Assembly: GCA_002717225.1 (NCBI GenBank)
Contig: PBDG01000046.1
Coordinates: 3,974-51,883 of the forward strand
Length of the DNA stretch: 47,910 nt
Direction: 5' to 3'
Source: Rhodospirillaceae bacterium
Lineage (GTDB): Bacteria > Pseudomonadota > Alphaproteobacteria > UBA828
In this document: in pieces, positions 34,351 through 44,306 of the stretch
Numbering within the stretch: the first letter of the stretch is position 1
Layout: each line of letters starts with the position of its first letter
Notes under the pieces: generated by a model
Database searches by the model: none
The model's input: only the letters and a program-made list of their open reading frames with translations
Told to the model about the DNA's origin: nothing
Position numbers and translations under genes: made by a program

Positions 34351-34663
34351 ATATTTTCCTCAGTTGCGTGATCGTGCGCTTCAGTATGGTTAAGAATTTT
34401 GCCTGAATAGTCGGCGCTGGCAATATCACCGTCAATACAGTCGCGTCGGTTTTCGCGAACACGCGCATGGTTTCTCGCTGGATGATAGAATTTACCTTTG
34501 CAGATTGATCGCTCGCTAGAACTCTTAGCCGCATGGCTGGGGCAGAGCGGATTATAACTGCACCGGTCTTTCTCACTTCGGATTCTGCAGCTACGATCTC
34601 CGAACGTATGCTCAATATATTTAGTGACTTGTTGATGCACCAAACCAATTGGGAGAGAAAGTA
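34351..34663. other. Divergent promoter region, no gene seen
   Basis: This 313-base gap separates the leftward lyase/MaoC genes from the rightward amidase. Two leftward open frames cross it but run into the amidase coding region, are rich in His, Ser and Arg and match nothing. The right end carries GGGAGA for the amidase. Promoters for both units are expected here. Confidence 0.5.
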
Positions 34664-36118
34664 ATGACATCAGGCAACGAAATCTGCCGCATGGATGCGG
34701 GTACCTTGGCAAGCAAAGTGCGGGCTAAGGAGCTTTCGCCGGTCGAAGTGATAAATGCCAGCATTGAGCGCATGGACAAGCTTGAGCCATTACTGCATGC
34801 TTTTTGCACGCCAGGTCCGGAGCAGGCGCGCGCCGCAGCGAGGCAGCTTGAAGCTGACATTATGGCTGGCAAGGATCCTGGAGTGCTTGCCGGCGTTCCT
34901 GTAAGCATTAAGGACCTAGTTTGCACGAAGGACCTGCCAACCGTTTCCGGATCAAACGTATATAAGGGTTTTTGCGGCGGTGTTGATGATGTGGTGGTTG
35001 AGCGTCTTCGGGACGCCGGGGCCATCATCATCGGTAAGACCAATGTGCCGGAATTTGGCTATTCCGGGGTCGGCCATAATCCGGTGTTTGAGACCACGCG
35101 CAACCCTTGGAACCTGCAGCGCACGCCTGGAGGCTCCAGCGCTGGCGCAGGGGCAGCTGTAGCCTCCGGAATGGGACCCTTCGCTATTGGTAGTGACGGT
35201 GGTGGCTCGGTAAGAATTCCGGCTTCATTCAGCGGCATTGTTGGTATCAAGGCTTCTATGGGCCGGGTGCCACTCTGGCCTGGCACTAAAGATGAGACCA
35301 TGCCCGGTGTCTCAAGTTGGGAGAGCCTAGAGTGCATTGGTCCGATGAGCCGTACCGTTGCTGATAGCGCGCTTATGCTCTCCGTTATCTCTGGCCCCGA
35401 CATGCGCGATCGACGCACGCTTCCTAAAGCTGAGTTTGATTGGATGGAATGTCTGCAAGGTGACCTCAAGGGATTACGCGTTGCCTATAGTGCAGACTGG
35501 GGCTATGCCGCGGTAGATCCCGAAGTGCGCGAGGTCGTTGGTAATGCGGTGAAAGTGTTTGAAAGTGAACTCGGCTGCACCATTGAAGAAGAGAATCCGG
35601 GTTGGGAAGATCCTTATGAAGCTTTCTGGGGCTTGGTCGCTGCTGAGACAGATCTCGTTGGCATGCGCAAACTGGTCGATCAGCATGCCCATCACATGAC
35701 ACCGCACCTAGTTGATTTTCTTAATACTCCTTGGACGGCAGAGCAATTGACTAGCGCCGTGATGGCGCGAAAGGGTGTCGCCAATAAGGCAGCAGAATTC
35801 ATGTCTAATTACGATCTTTTGCTGACACCAACTCTCGCCGTGCCGCCCTTCGCACTACATATTCAGGGTGTAGAAAAAATTGACGGCCAGATTGTACCGC
35901 CTTTTCAATGGCTCGCATTTACCTTCCCGTTCAACATGACCGGTCAGCCTGCGGCATCGGTGCCGGCGGGTTTTACCAAGGACGGATTGCCGGTGGGCCT
36001 GCAAATTGTTGGTCGTCACCTTGATGACCCAGCAGTGATTCGCGCCTGTGCTAATTTCGAGATGGCGCGGCCATGGGCTGACAAGTGGCCCGAGTTGTTG
36101 GGCGACATGGGGTTGTAG
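34664..36118 (+). CDS. Amidase-signature enzyme (third)
   Basis: This 484-residue amidase has K83 in VSIKDLVCTKD, cis-Ser S159 in PGGSSAGAGAAVASG and nucleophile S182 in GSDGGGSVRIPASFSG, so the triad is complete. The C-terminal LPVGLQIVGRHLDD block is standard. The ATG at 34664 has GGGAGA a few bases upstream; an upstream in-frame TTG at 34649 is less likely. It stands as the first gene before the broken TSUP transporter and is divergent from the CitE-like gene. Substrate unknown. Confidence 0.92.
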   Translation: MTSGNEICRMDAGTLASKVRAKELSPVEVINASIERMDKLEPLLHAFCTPGPEQARAAARQLEADIMAGKDPGVLAGVPVSIKDLVCTKDLPTVSGSNVYKGFCGGVDDVVVERLRDAGAIIIGKTNVPEFGYSGVGHNPVFETTRNPWNLQRTPGGSSAGAGAAVASGMGPFAIGSDGGGSVRIPASFSGIVGIKASMGRVPLWPGTKDETMPGVSSWESLECIGPMSRTVADSALMLSVISGPDMRDRRTLPKAEFDWMECLQGDLKGLRVAYSADWGYAAVDPEVREVVGNAVKVFESELGCTIEEENPGWEDPYEAFWGLVAAETDLVGMRKLVDQHAHHMTPHLVDFLNTPWTAEQLTSAVMARKGVANKAAEFMSNYDLLLTPTLAVPPFALHIQGVEKIDGQIVPPFQWLAFTFPFNMTGQPAASVPAGFTKDGLPVGLQIVGRHLDDPAVIRACANFEMARPWADKWPELLGDMGL

Positions 36119-36276
36119 TGAAGGTCGATTGTTGTGACTGGTCGCGTCTTTATCACCTTACATGAGAAGTGGAGAAGTGGCGGCAGTCAAAGCCGTCTGG
36201 ACAAGAGGCTGGTGTGGCAGGTTCATCTCATTGCAAACGATGCGATGGAACCGGCGCAAGATAGTTTAGTCATATT

Positions 36277-37073
36277 TTGAGCGAGCTAGCCCCGCAAATC
36301 ATAACCCTGACACTGCTTAGCGGAGCGATCGTTGGCTTATCCCTAGGCGCGTTTGGCGGAGGTGGGTCTGTACTTGCTGCACCCTTGTTGCTCTTCGTGG
36401 TTGGCGTCGATGATCCACATGTCGCGATTGGGACATCAGCCGCTGCGGTAACGGCAATAGCGTTTCTCAGCCTATTCGGTCATTGGCGTGGTAATCGAGT
36501 CAAATGGCCATGTGCTATTGTGTTCGCTGTGTCAGGGTTTGCCGGCTCACTTGTTGGTTCGAGTCTTGCTAAAGTTACTCAGGACGATGTCTTGTTACTA
36601 AGCTTTGCTGCTGCGATGGCAATGATCGGAATTTCCATGTTCCGAAAACCAATGAATGCCGGAAATTCGGATGTTACCCTTACGCCGAGCCTGGTGCTCC
36701 GCCTCGCTCCAATGGGTCTGTTGGTTGGAACTGCGTCGGGCTTTTTCGGAATTGGGGGGGGGGATTTTTGATCGTGCCGGGGTTGATGTTGGCGTCCGGA
36801 ATGACCATAGCCAATGCCACGGCTTCGTCCCTCGTATCGGTGACCATATTTGGTGCGACTACTTCGGTTAATTATGCGATCTCCGGCCTGGTGGACGGTC
36901 GTTTGACATTACTGCTCCTAGCTGGTGGCGGAGTTGGTGGAATTGTCGGCATCCGTCTCTCAAAGTGGCTCGCTGGTAGGCCCCGCACGGCGCGCATTGT
37001 CCTCGCGATTATAATTCTAGCCGCGTCAGTATTTGTCGCTATGCAAGCCGGTCGTAATCTGTGGCACACCTAA
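36277..37073 (+). pseudogene. TSUP (TauE/SafE) permease, frame broken at a G10 run
   Basis: A TauE/SafE-type permease of about 264 residues and eight hydrophobic segments is split by ten consecutive G at 36754-36763. The first frame (TTG start at 36277) ends at 36771 soon after GFFGIGGGD; the rest, IVPGLMLASGMTIANATASS to the end at 37073, is in another frame. Eight or eleven G would restore GIGGGFLIVPG, the family's repeat motif. Such permeases export sulfonates, sulfite or organic acids. The break may be slippage in culture, phase variation, a true mutation or a sequencing error in the homopolymer. The rest of the protein shows no decay. Confidence 0.75.
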
Positions 37074-37500
37074 ATGCTTAGTGTTCAATAATCGCCTAAA
37101 GAATCTGCATAAGACGGGCTCAGTTATCCAAGGTTGCCGGTCCGATAAGAATAATTGAGATAATTTTTTCTGATAGCCCTGATATTAGCCTCACAACATT
37201 GCGCATCCATTTTCAATCGAAATATAGATGCAGCGAGAATAGTATTTGCCTTTTAGTTTATAAAGAATCACAAACAAGACCTCCTTATTTTTAGGTACAG
37301 ATCGGGTTAATAAATTTTTAAACTCGTTAGAACGGGCTTGCCAATCAGACCAGACGACAGCTACTTACAATGCACCTGGATGCTTCATGTTTTGGTGCCT
37401 TGTTGCTGACGCCAATACAAAAAAGGGCTGAATTGCACTCGATGACTGAATATTTCACAGCACTTGCTGGATATTTTGATCGGCGCCCGAAAACGCGGTT
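37074..37500. other. AT-rich leader before the large catabolic operon
   Basis: This 427-base gap is clearly AT-richer than the flanking genes and has no protein-like frame. It probably carries the promoter and any regulator sites of the 37501-46568 operon. No -35/-10 pair, palindrome or structured RNA is convincing. The following ATG at 37501 has no clear Shine-Dalgarno. Confidence 0.5.
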
Positions 37501-38673
37501 ATGACGCCGCGCGGTTATCGTCACGTCGCGGCTGCAGTCCCGGTAACCATTCCCTACGTGAGACGTTCCGAGCATGGCGTTTACTGGTGGCTTGGTCGTG
37601 CGCTTGGTGAACTGGTGCGCCGCTCGGGCATTTCTAAACAGGAGATCGACGGACTGATTGCAGCCAGTTATACGCTCCGCCCCGATAGTGTTGTTTCACT
37701 CACCGAGTATTTTGGTCTGACGGTACGCTGGCTTGAGGATTTGCCTATGGGTGGAGCATCGGGGCCGGTCGCCCTGTGCCGTGCCGCCCGCGCGGTCGAG
37801 GCGGGAGATGCAGAAATTGTAGCCTGTATCGCCGGAGATGTGCTAGGCGGCGCGGCTTTTGGAAAACTTATGGACAATTACAGTAGTTTTTCCCGCGACG
37901 CCGTGCTGCCCTATGGTATCGTTGGCCCCAACCTACCCTTTGCGTTGATCACCCGCCATTATATGGAGCGTACGGGAGCAGTACGCGAGGATATGGGTCG
38001 TATCTGTATCGCTCAGCGTCATAATGGTCATTATTTTCCCCACGCGCTCCTCAAAAACCCACTCACCATGAAGGAGTATCTCGCTGCTCGCCCTATTGCG
38101 GAGCCACTTCACCTTTTCGATTGCGTCATGCCATGTTCCGGCGCGGAAGGTTTTCTCGTGATGAGCGAGGACCGGGCCCAAGCAGGTGGCTTACCCTATG
38201 CAAGTATTTTAGCCGGTGTTGAGCGGTACAATGCTTTTCCCGAAGACAAGGTGCAGGTCTCGGGTGGCTGGCCAATGGACCGGGATAGACTCTACGCTGC
38301 TGCGGGCCTTGGCCCCGGCGATATGCACTTCCTCCAGGCCTATGACGATTACCCGGTTATCGTGATGTTTCAATTGGAGGGTCTCGGTTTCTGTGAAACA
38401 GGGGAGGCACCGGAATTTGTCCGCGCGGTCGATCTTACCGCCGACGGGGTTGGTCTTCCGCTCAATACCGGTGGCGGACAACTCTCTCTTGGCCAGGCTG
38501 GTGCGGTCGGTGGCTTTGTTGGGATAACTGAGGGCTTGCGTCAGGTATCCGGTCAGGCGCTCGGCCTCCAAGTGATGAATGCTACAGTCGGGCTGGTTTC
38601 TGGTTACGGGACGGTGAATTTTGATCGGGGGCTTTGTTCGTCAGCGGTGATTTTAGCTCGGGGTAGCGCATGA
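37501..38673 (+). CDS. Thiolase-fold protein lacking catalytic Cys and His
   Basis: This 390-residue thiolase homologue aligns with the catalytic one at 31507, but the position of the acyl-accepting cysteine reads MGGASGP (Gly in place of Cys), and the GHPxGATG motif reads LGQAGAVGG (Gln in place of His). The remaining fold motifs, such as LNTGGGQLS, are kept. Claisen chemistry is therefore unlikely. Lipid-transfer-type thiolases that pair with DUF35 partners act as aldolases in steroid side-chain breakdown (Ltp2-ChsH2 type); the DUF35 gene that overlaps by 4 bases makes that the leading guess. It is the first gene of the nine-kilobase operon. Confidence 0.85.
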   Translation: MTPRGYRHVAAAVPVTIPYVRRSEHGVYWWLGRALGELVRRSGISKQEIDGLIAASYTLRPDSVVSLTEYFGLTVRWLEDLPMGGASGPVALCRAARAVEAGDAEIVACIAGDVLGGAAFGKLMDNYSSFSRDAVLPYGIVGPNLPFALITRHYMERTGAVREDMGRICIAQRHNGHYFPHALLKNPLTMKEYLAARPIAEPLHLFDCVMPCSGAEGFLVMSEDRAQAGGLPYASILAGVERYNAFPEDKVQVSGGWPMDRDRLYAAAGLGPGDMHFLQAYDDYPVIVMFQLEGLGFCETGEAPEFVRAVDLTADGVGLPLNTGGGQLSLGQAGAVGGFVGITEGLRQVSGQALGLQVMNATVGLVSGYGTVNFDRGLCSSAVILARGSA

Positions 38674-39002
38674 ACCTGTGCCTGCCGCATTGCCAAGTTT
38701 GCGCCCGATCGCATTGGCCGTCGCGCGAAATTTGCCCCCATTGCCTTGGTCATGAGATTCAATGGACCGAGATAGAATCGAGTGGAAGTGTGGTGACGGC
38801 GACGCTTCTGCATCATAGTCTTGAGCCCCGCTTTCGTGAGCACCTGCCGGTTTGTGTCGCGACTATTCAACTTGATTGCGGCGTGTGCGTTTTGGTATAT
38901 CTTGAACCCGGTGACCTCGCTATTGGCAACCGTGTTATCGTATCTACCGGCACTGGGCCGACTGGGCAAGAAGCGCTAGTGGCAAAGTCTGTGACACGCT
39001 AA
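38670..39002 (+). CDS. DUF35 zinc-ribbon/OB-fold protein
   Basis: This 110-residue protein has a rubredoxin-like zinc ribbon with C8, C11, C22 and C25, followed by an OB fold (about residues 35-105: GSVVTATLLHHSLEP, CVLVYLEPGDLAIGNRV). DUF35 proteins bind thiolase-fold partners and may help position acyl-CoA. The ATG overlaps the stop of the thiolase-like gene (ATGA), so a one-to-one complex is likely. It is 24 bases before the amidase gene. Confidence 0.88.
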   Translation: MNLCLPHCQVCARSHWPSREICPHCLGHEIQWTEIESSGSVVTATLLHHSLEPRFREHLPVCVATIQLDCGVCVLVYLEPGDLAIGNRVIVSTGTGPTGQEALVAKSVTR

Positions 39003-39026
39003 GCTAAATATTTTGGGGGGAGGATC

Positions 39027-40592
39027 ATGGCTCGAGGACCGGAACTGCCGAGTGTGGCACAACTGCTTGAGATCGCTGGGGATTTCGGAATTGATATGAC
39101 ACCTGAACGGGCTGCAGAATATCGCGTTACCATGGCAGGGGGCATCCGTGCCATGCGGCGCATTGATGATCTTCCAGAAGACCAGCCAGAAGTGAAATAT
39201 CCGCGCACCACCGGTCGTCGTCCGAAACCCGAAGAAAACCCCTATAACGCTTGGTATTGGGTAACAGATATTAAGGGGGCAGCGGACGGACCCTTGAAGG
39301 GGGAACGTATTGGTATTAAGGACGTTATCTCCGTCGCTGGCGTCCCGATGATGAACGGGTCGCGTGTTCTTGAAGGCTATGTGCCGCAGATTGATGCCAC
39401 AGTCGTTACTCGGTTGCTTGATGCCGGCTCGGTGATTGTCGGCAAAACTGCGTCTTCTGACTTTTCCTTCTCCTCTGGAGGTCATACCAGTGCCTTCGGG
39501 CCGGTGCGGAACCCCCATAAACCAAGTCACTCACCGGGCGGTTCGTCCAAGGGTAGCGGCGCCGCAATCGCGGCTGGCGATGTAAAGATGGCGCTCGGTG
39601 GCGACCAGGGAGGTTCGATCCGCATCCCTGCCGCTTGGTGCGGCGTGGTTGGCTTCAAACAGACTCATGGTTTAGTGCCCTATACCGGTTGTATGGGCAT
39701 CGAGATGTCGTTCGATACCGTCGGACCAATGGCAGACAGCGTCGAAAATGTTGCGCGCATGCTTTCGGTGCTCGCGGGTCCGGATCCGCTCGACCCACGC
39801 CAGCGGGGTGTGATCCCGGATGACTACGTGGAGGACTATCTGCCGGCGATTGGACAGGGTTGTGAGGGACTCACCATAGGCGTCGTCGAGGAGGGTTTTG
39901 GCCACAAGGCGGATACTTGGCCAGATCTGCAATTTTTGCCGAGCGACCGCCGTGTCGATGCAAAGGTGCGTGCAACTGTAAAAGGCATGAAGCAGATGGG
40001 CGCCAAGGTACGCAAGGTCTCCGTACCGATGCATTACGATGGTATGCGTATCTGGTTTGCCCTCGCGGCGGAGGGTGCAGTTGATGTGATGCATCACCGT
40101 GCTGGTCTCGGCTCTAACTGGCAGGGCTATTACGACACACCGCTGCTTGATCATGTGGCGAAGAGCTTGAAAGCGCGGCCTAACGATATCCCGATGACGG
40201 TGATCAACGTCCTCCTTATGGGCGAGTATCTCCGCCGTCATTATCACGGACGCTATTATGCCAAGGCGCAAAATCAACGCGGCTCACTTGCAGCCTCCTA
40301 TGATGCGGCGCTGGAGGAATGCGATGTTCTTGTCATGCCGACAATTCCACAGCTTTCCGGACCGATTCCACCGCCGGACGCGCCGTTCAGCGAATATATG
40401 TTTCGTTCGCTCAATATGCTCAACAATTGTCCACAAATGAATGCAACCGGTCATCCTGCTATCAGCGTGCCCTGCGGCATGATTGATGGCCTGCCGGTCG
40501 GGCTACAGATCATCGGCCGGCATTTCGATGACTTTACAGTGCTACGCGCTGCCGATGCTTCGGAGAAGCTCGGCGATTGGCGCAAGAGATAG
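39027..40592 (+). CDS. Amidase-signature enzyme (fourth), with N-terminal extension
   Basis: This 521-residue amidase has K98 in GIKDVISVAG, cis-Ser S174 in SPGGSSKGSGAAIAAG and nucleophile S197 in GGDQGGSIRIPAAWCG. An extra helical N-terminal region of about 75 residues resembles that of enantioselective Rhodococcus-type amidases. GGGGGGAGG lies before the ATG. It follows DUF35 by 24 bases and precedes hyuA by 16, in one operon. It should cleave a linear amide, possibly one made by ring opening by HyuAB; that order is inference. Confidence 0.92.
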   Translation: MARGPELPSVAQLLEIAGDFGIDMTPERAAEYRVTMAGGIRAMRRIDDLPEDQPEVKYPRTTGRRPKPEENPYNAWYWVTDIKGAADGPLKGERIGIKDVISVAGVPMMNGSRVLEGYVPQIDATVVTRLLDAGSVIVGKTASSDFSFSSGGHTSAFGPVRNPHKPSHSPGGSSKGSGAAIAAGDVKMALGGDQGGSIRIPAAWCGVVGFKQTHGLVPYTGCMGIEMSFDTVGPMADSVENVARMLSVLAGPDPLDPRQRGVIPDDYVEDYLPAIGQGCEGLTIGVVEEGFGHKADTWPDLQFLPSDRRVDAKVRATVKGMKQMGAKVRKVSVPMHYDGMRIWFALAAEGAVDVMHHRAGLGSNWQGYYDTPLLDHVAKSLKARPNDIPMTVINVLLMGEYLRRHYHGRYYAKAQNQRGSLAASYDAALEECDVLVMPTIPQLSGPIPPPDAPFSEYMFRSLNMLNNCPQMNATGHPAISVPCGMIDGLPVGLQIIGRHFDDFTVLRAADASEKLGDWRKR

Positions 40593-40608
40593 AGGGCGTG
40601 TGATCACG

Positions 40609-42678
40609 ATGAGTTACCGTCTTGGCATCGATATTGGCGGCACCTTTACAGACTTTGCCCTATTCGACGAAGCGAAGGGCAAAATGTGTATCCACAAGCA
40701 ACTCACCACTTCGGACGATCCCTCCCGCGCAGTGCTTGAAGGTTGCACCCATTTGCTGAAGCGCAAAGGGGTAGATTTTGCTGATGTCGATACCATCGCC
40801 CATGGCACCACGTTGGTGACCAACGCGGTGATTGAGCGGCGCGGCGCGATAACTGGCATGCTGGTTACCGAAGGATTCCGTGACGTGCTCGATATGGCGC
40901 GCGAGACGCGTTATGATCTGTTTGATCTCCGACTTGCCTTTCCGGACCCACTCGTGCCGCGCCATTTGCGCCGCGAGGTGGCAGAGCGCGTGAAGTTTGA
41001 CGGTTCGATTGAGACGTTGCCGGAGAAGGCAGAGCTACTCGCCAGCATCGCTGATCTGGTGGAGAAGGGAATAGAAGCGCTCGCTATTTGCTTTCTCCAC
41101 TCCTATGCCAATCCGGCCCATGAGCGTCTCGCGCGCAAAGTTGCGGAATCCAATTTTCCTGACCTCTATGTCTCCACTTCGGCAGACATCTTTTCCAACA
41201 TGCGCGAGTTTGAACGCTGGACCACTACGGCTGTCAACGCCTATACGCAACCACTGTTCGACAGTTATCTCGCCCGTCTTGAAGGCGGTCTGCAGGCGGC
41301 TGGCTTCTCCGGACGGCTTCTGGTGATGACCTCTTCTGGCGGTATGCTGGCGCCCGAGGCAGCTCGGCGCTACCCAGTGCGTGCGCTCGAGTCCGGCCCG
41401 GCGGCGGGAGCACTGATGTCTGCCTATCACGGGCGGGCGCTGGATATTCCCAACCTCTTGTCTTTCGACATGGGCGGGACCACAGCGAAGGGCGCGCTGG
41501 TCAACGGGTATCAACCGCTCAAACAATACGATATGGAGGTCGCACGGTTGCACGACTTCAAGCGCGGTAGCGGCCTGCCGGTTAAGGTGCCGGTAATTGA
41601 TATGGTCGAGATTGGCTCGGGTGGTGGCAGCTTAGCGGAAGTCGATGAGCGTGGCCTCATTCGCGTTGGACCGAGAAGCGCCGGTGCTGATCCGGGGCCG
41701 GCCTGCTACGGTAAAGGCGGAAGACGTGCGGCCCTGACCGACGCCAATCTCCTGCTTGGCTACCTCGATGCGGAATTTTTCCTTGGTGGTGATATGATGC
41801 TTGACTGTGATGCAGCTCGTGCCGCTATCCAGAAACATGTAGCCACCCCGCTCGGCGTGACGGTGGAGCGCGCGGCTTGGGGAATACACGAGATCATTAA
41901 TGAAGATGTTGCGCGCGCTTTCCGTATACATGCCTCTGAACGCGGCTTCGATTATCGCGGTGCAAGTATGGTTGCATTCGGCGGCTCGGGCCCGGCCCAC
42001 GCCATGGCCGTGGCGCGCAAGCTGAAGATTTCACGCGTCATCTTTCCCGCCGGAGCTGGAGTGATGTCGGCCTTTGGCCTCTTGGTCAGCCCGCTTGCCT
42101 TTGAATTGTCGCGCTCTGAGCCCTGCGTGCTGGCCGAGCTCGACGAAACACGTTTTGCCGAGCGCTTTCGGGTCATGGGGGAGGAAGCTTCGGAACTGCT
42201 GCTCGCCGCTGGCGTCAGCGCGGCCAGTATTCGCCACCGGCGCCGGCTCGATATGCGCTATCAGGGGCAGGGCTACGAGATCGAGGTGGCGCTGCCGGAG
42301 AATTGCGCTTTCGCCGACCTGCCGGCGCTGTTCCGCAAAACCTACGCCCAAACTTTTTCCACCAGCATGTTGGATGAACCTCTCGAAATCGTTACTTGGA
42401 AAGTTGAAGCGGTTGGGCCGGAGGCGGCATTGACCGACGGTTTTCGCCTAGAGGATTCGGCTGGTACCGGCCCTGCACAAAAAGGTAGCCGTCAGGCATA
42501 TTTTACCAACGGGTATACCGATTGCCCGGTCTACGACCGTAGTTTGCTCGAACAGGGAGCTGCAATCACTGGACCAGCGCTGATCGAGGAGCGTGAATCG
42601 ACTTGCGTCATCGGTCCGGGAGATTTGGTGCGGGTGGACGAGATGCGCAATCTTGTCGCCGAGTTGGGAGAAAGCTAA
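40609..42678 (+). CDS. hyuA: Hydantoinase A / oxoprolinase ATPase-type subunit
   Basis: This 689-residue HyuA homologue carries ATPase-type phosphate motifs: GIDIGGTFTDFALFD at the N-terminus, AHGTTLVTNAVIERRGA (about residue 66) and LLSFDMGGTTAKGALV (about 285). The substrate part has AFGGSGPAHA and PAGAGVMSAFGLL, and the C-terminal domain ends with VYDRSLLEQGAAITGPALIEE. It phosphorylates a cyclic amide or ketone and acts with HyuB. The ATG at 40609 follows GAGGG; a GTG at 40600 is possible. The stop and the next ATG overlap (TAATG). It is complete at the C-terminus even though a second copy of that domain follows HyuB. Confidence 0.93.
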   Translation: MSYRLGIDIGGTFTDFALFDEAKGKMCIHKQLTTSDDPSRAVLEGCTHLLKRKGVDFADVDTIAHGTTLVTNAVIERRGAITGMLVTEGFRDVLDMARETRYDLFDLRLAFPDPLVPRHLRREVAERVKFDGSIETLPEKAELLASIADLVEKGIEALAICFLHSYANPAHERLARKVAESNFPDLYVSTSADIFSNMREFERWTTTAVNAYTQPLFDSYLARLEGGLQAAGFSGRLLVMTSSGGMLAPEAARRYPVRALESGPAAGALMSAYHGRALDIPNLLSFDMGGTTAKGALVNGYQPLKQYDMEVARLHDFKRGSGLPVKVPVIDMVEIGSGGGSLAEVDERGLIRVGPRSAGADPGPACYGKGGRRAALTDANLLLGYLDAEFFLGGDMMLDCDAARAAIQKHVATPLGVTVERAAWGIHEIINEDVARAFRIHASERGFDYRGASMVAFGGSGPAHAMAVARKLKISRVIFPAGAGVMSAFGLLVSPLAFELSRSEPCVLAELDETRFAERFRVMGEEASELLLAAGVSAASIRHRRRLDMRYQGQGYEIEVALPENCAFADLPALFRKTYAQTFSTSMLDEPLEIVTWKVEAVGPEAALTDGFRLEDSAGTGPAQKGSRQAYFTNGYTDCPVYDRSLLEQGAAITGPALIEERESTCVIGPGDLVRVDEMRNLVAELGES

Positions 42679-44306
42679 TGGACGCCATCGCCCTTGGCAT
42701 CATGTGGGATCGGTTGATCTCGATCACCGACGAAATCGTTTCCACTCTGGTGCGTACCTCCTTTTCGACTATTGTGCGCGAGGCTTACGACCTCACTGCC
42801 GTGATCACCGACGCAGACGGTCATCTGCTGGCACAGGGCAGTTGGAGCGCGCCGCCTTTCATTGGCACCGCACCTTTGACCATGGCCCACACCATGAAGA
42901 AATTTCCGCCGCATACGCTGAAGCCTGGCGATGTGCTGGCGACTAATGATCCCTGGATTGGTACCGGCCATATGTTCGATATCACCGTCATGCGTCCAGT
43001 GTTCAAGGGCGACCGGCTAGTTGGCTATACTATGAGTATCACCCATTTGCCGGATATCGGCGGTACCGGGTTTGGCGCGACAGCAACGGAAATTTATCAC
43101 GAGGGCTTGCGCCTGCCGCTCTGCAAACTGTTGAAGGAAGGCGAGGTCAACGAATTTCTGCTCGAACTGATCGAGGCAAATGTACGCGTGCCGGAACAGG
43201 TTTTGGGCGATGTGATGGCTAATGTCGCCTGCAACGAGGTGGGCGGACGGCAGTTACTCGAATTCATGGAGGAGCAGGATCTCGATGATCTTACTGACCT
43301 ATCAGTCGCTATTCGAGATCAATCAGAGCGTATGACTCGCGCTGCCATAGCTGAAATTGAGGATGGCACCTACTGGAACAGCCTTCAGATAGAAGGCATC
43401 GACGAACCTATCACGCTCGCCTGCCGCATCGATGTCGAGGGTGAGAGAGTTCATATCGATATGGCGGGAACAGACCCAGCGGTGGAGCGCGGCATCAACG
43501 TGCCTTATTGCTATACCAACGCAATGTCGCTCTATTCCCTGAAATGTCTAACCGTTCCTTCCTTACCAAATAATGAAGGCGCGACTAAACCGATCACCGT
43601 AGCGGCGCCCGAGGGCTGTATACTCAACGCCCAGCCGCCGTCGCCGACCGGTGGGCGACACATCATCGGCCATTTTGTTTCGCCACTTATTTTTGGTGCC
43701 TTGGCTGAGGCCGCACCGGACAGCGTGCAGGCTGATACCGGCATGCTCGATTTGATGAACTTCGTTGGCACACACAAGAGCGGTCGCGGCGTTTCAACAA
43801 TTTATTTCGCGTCCGGCGGATTCGGCGCACTGCAAAATCATGACGGTCCGCCGACTTTACCGGGTCCGTCGAACATGGCGGTGGTGCCGGCGGAGGTGTG
43901 GGAGAGTGTGACTAGTACGCTCATAGAAAAGCGTACGCTGTTGCCGGATTCGGGCGGGTCAGGCGCGGCACGCGGCGGGCTTGGCCAAGAGGTCGTCATC
44001 CGCAACGATTCCGGACATCCGATGACCGTGTTTTCTATGGCGAACCGCTGCGAATTTCCACCACTCGGCCTGCTCGGCGGCAATGATGGGCCTTTGCGAG
44101 AGCACCTCATCAATGGCGAGACCGTACACCCCAAGGCTCGTCACGTGCTTGCGCCGGGAGACCGGGTCACACTGAAACAACCCGGCGGCGGTGGCTTCGG
44201 TCCCGTAGCCGAACGCCCGCGCGATAAAATAATTGCGGACGTGCGGCACGGCTTCGTTAGCATTGAGGGTGCAAAACGTGATTACGGCGTCGATGTAGAC
44301 GGGTGA
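42678..44306 (+). CDS. hyuB: Hydantoinase B / oxoprolinase-type subunit
   Basis: This 542-residue HyuB homologue pairs with hyuA. It contains WDRLISITDEIVSTLVRTSF at the N-terminus, LATNDPWIGTGHMFDITVM (about residue 93), YHEGLRLPLCKL (about 142) and near the C-terminus GQEVVIRNDSG and LKQPGGGGFG. The two together catalyse ATP-dependent ring opening of hydantoins, lactams or 5-oxoproline, or ATP-dependent ketone carboxylation. It overlaps hyuA (TAATG) and the next small gene (GTGA). It is a divergent paralogue of the partial HyuB at the left end. Confidence 0.93.
   Translation: MDAIALGIMWDRLISITDEIVSTLVRTSFSTIVREAYDLTAVITDADGHLLAQGSWSAPPFIGTAPLTMAHTMKKFPPHTLKPGDVLATNDPWIGTGHMFDITVMRPVFKGDRLVGYTMSITHLPDIGGTGFGATATEIYHEGLRLPLCKLLKEGEVNEFLLELIEANVRVPEQVLGDVMANVACNEVGGRQLLEFMEEQDLDDLTDLSVAIRDQSERMTRAAIAEIEDGTYWNSLQIEGIDEPITLACRIDVEGERVHIDMAGTDPAVERGINVPYCYTNAMSLYSLKCLTVPSLPNNEGATKPITVAAPEGCILNAQPPSPTGGRHIIGHFVSPLIFGALAEAAPDSVQADTGMLDLMNFVGTHKSGRGVSTIYFASGGFGALQNHDGPPTLPGPSNMAVVPAEVWESVTSTLIEKRTLLPDSGGSGAARGGLGQEVVIRNDSGHPMTVFSMANRCEFPPLGLLGGNDGPLREHLINGETVHPKARHVLAPGDRVTLKQPGGGGFGPVAERPRDKIIADVRHGFVSIEGAKRDYGVDVDG

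Noticed and set aside
34347-34712. Leftward frame ending in an ATGA overlap with the CitE-like start
   Set aside because: Its 5' half lies over the amidase start, the composition is His/Ser/Arg-rich, and the CitE-like gene has its own Shine-Dalgarno; the overlap seems chance.
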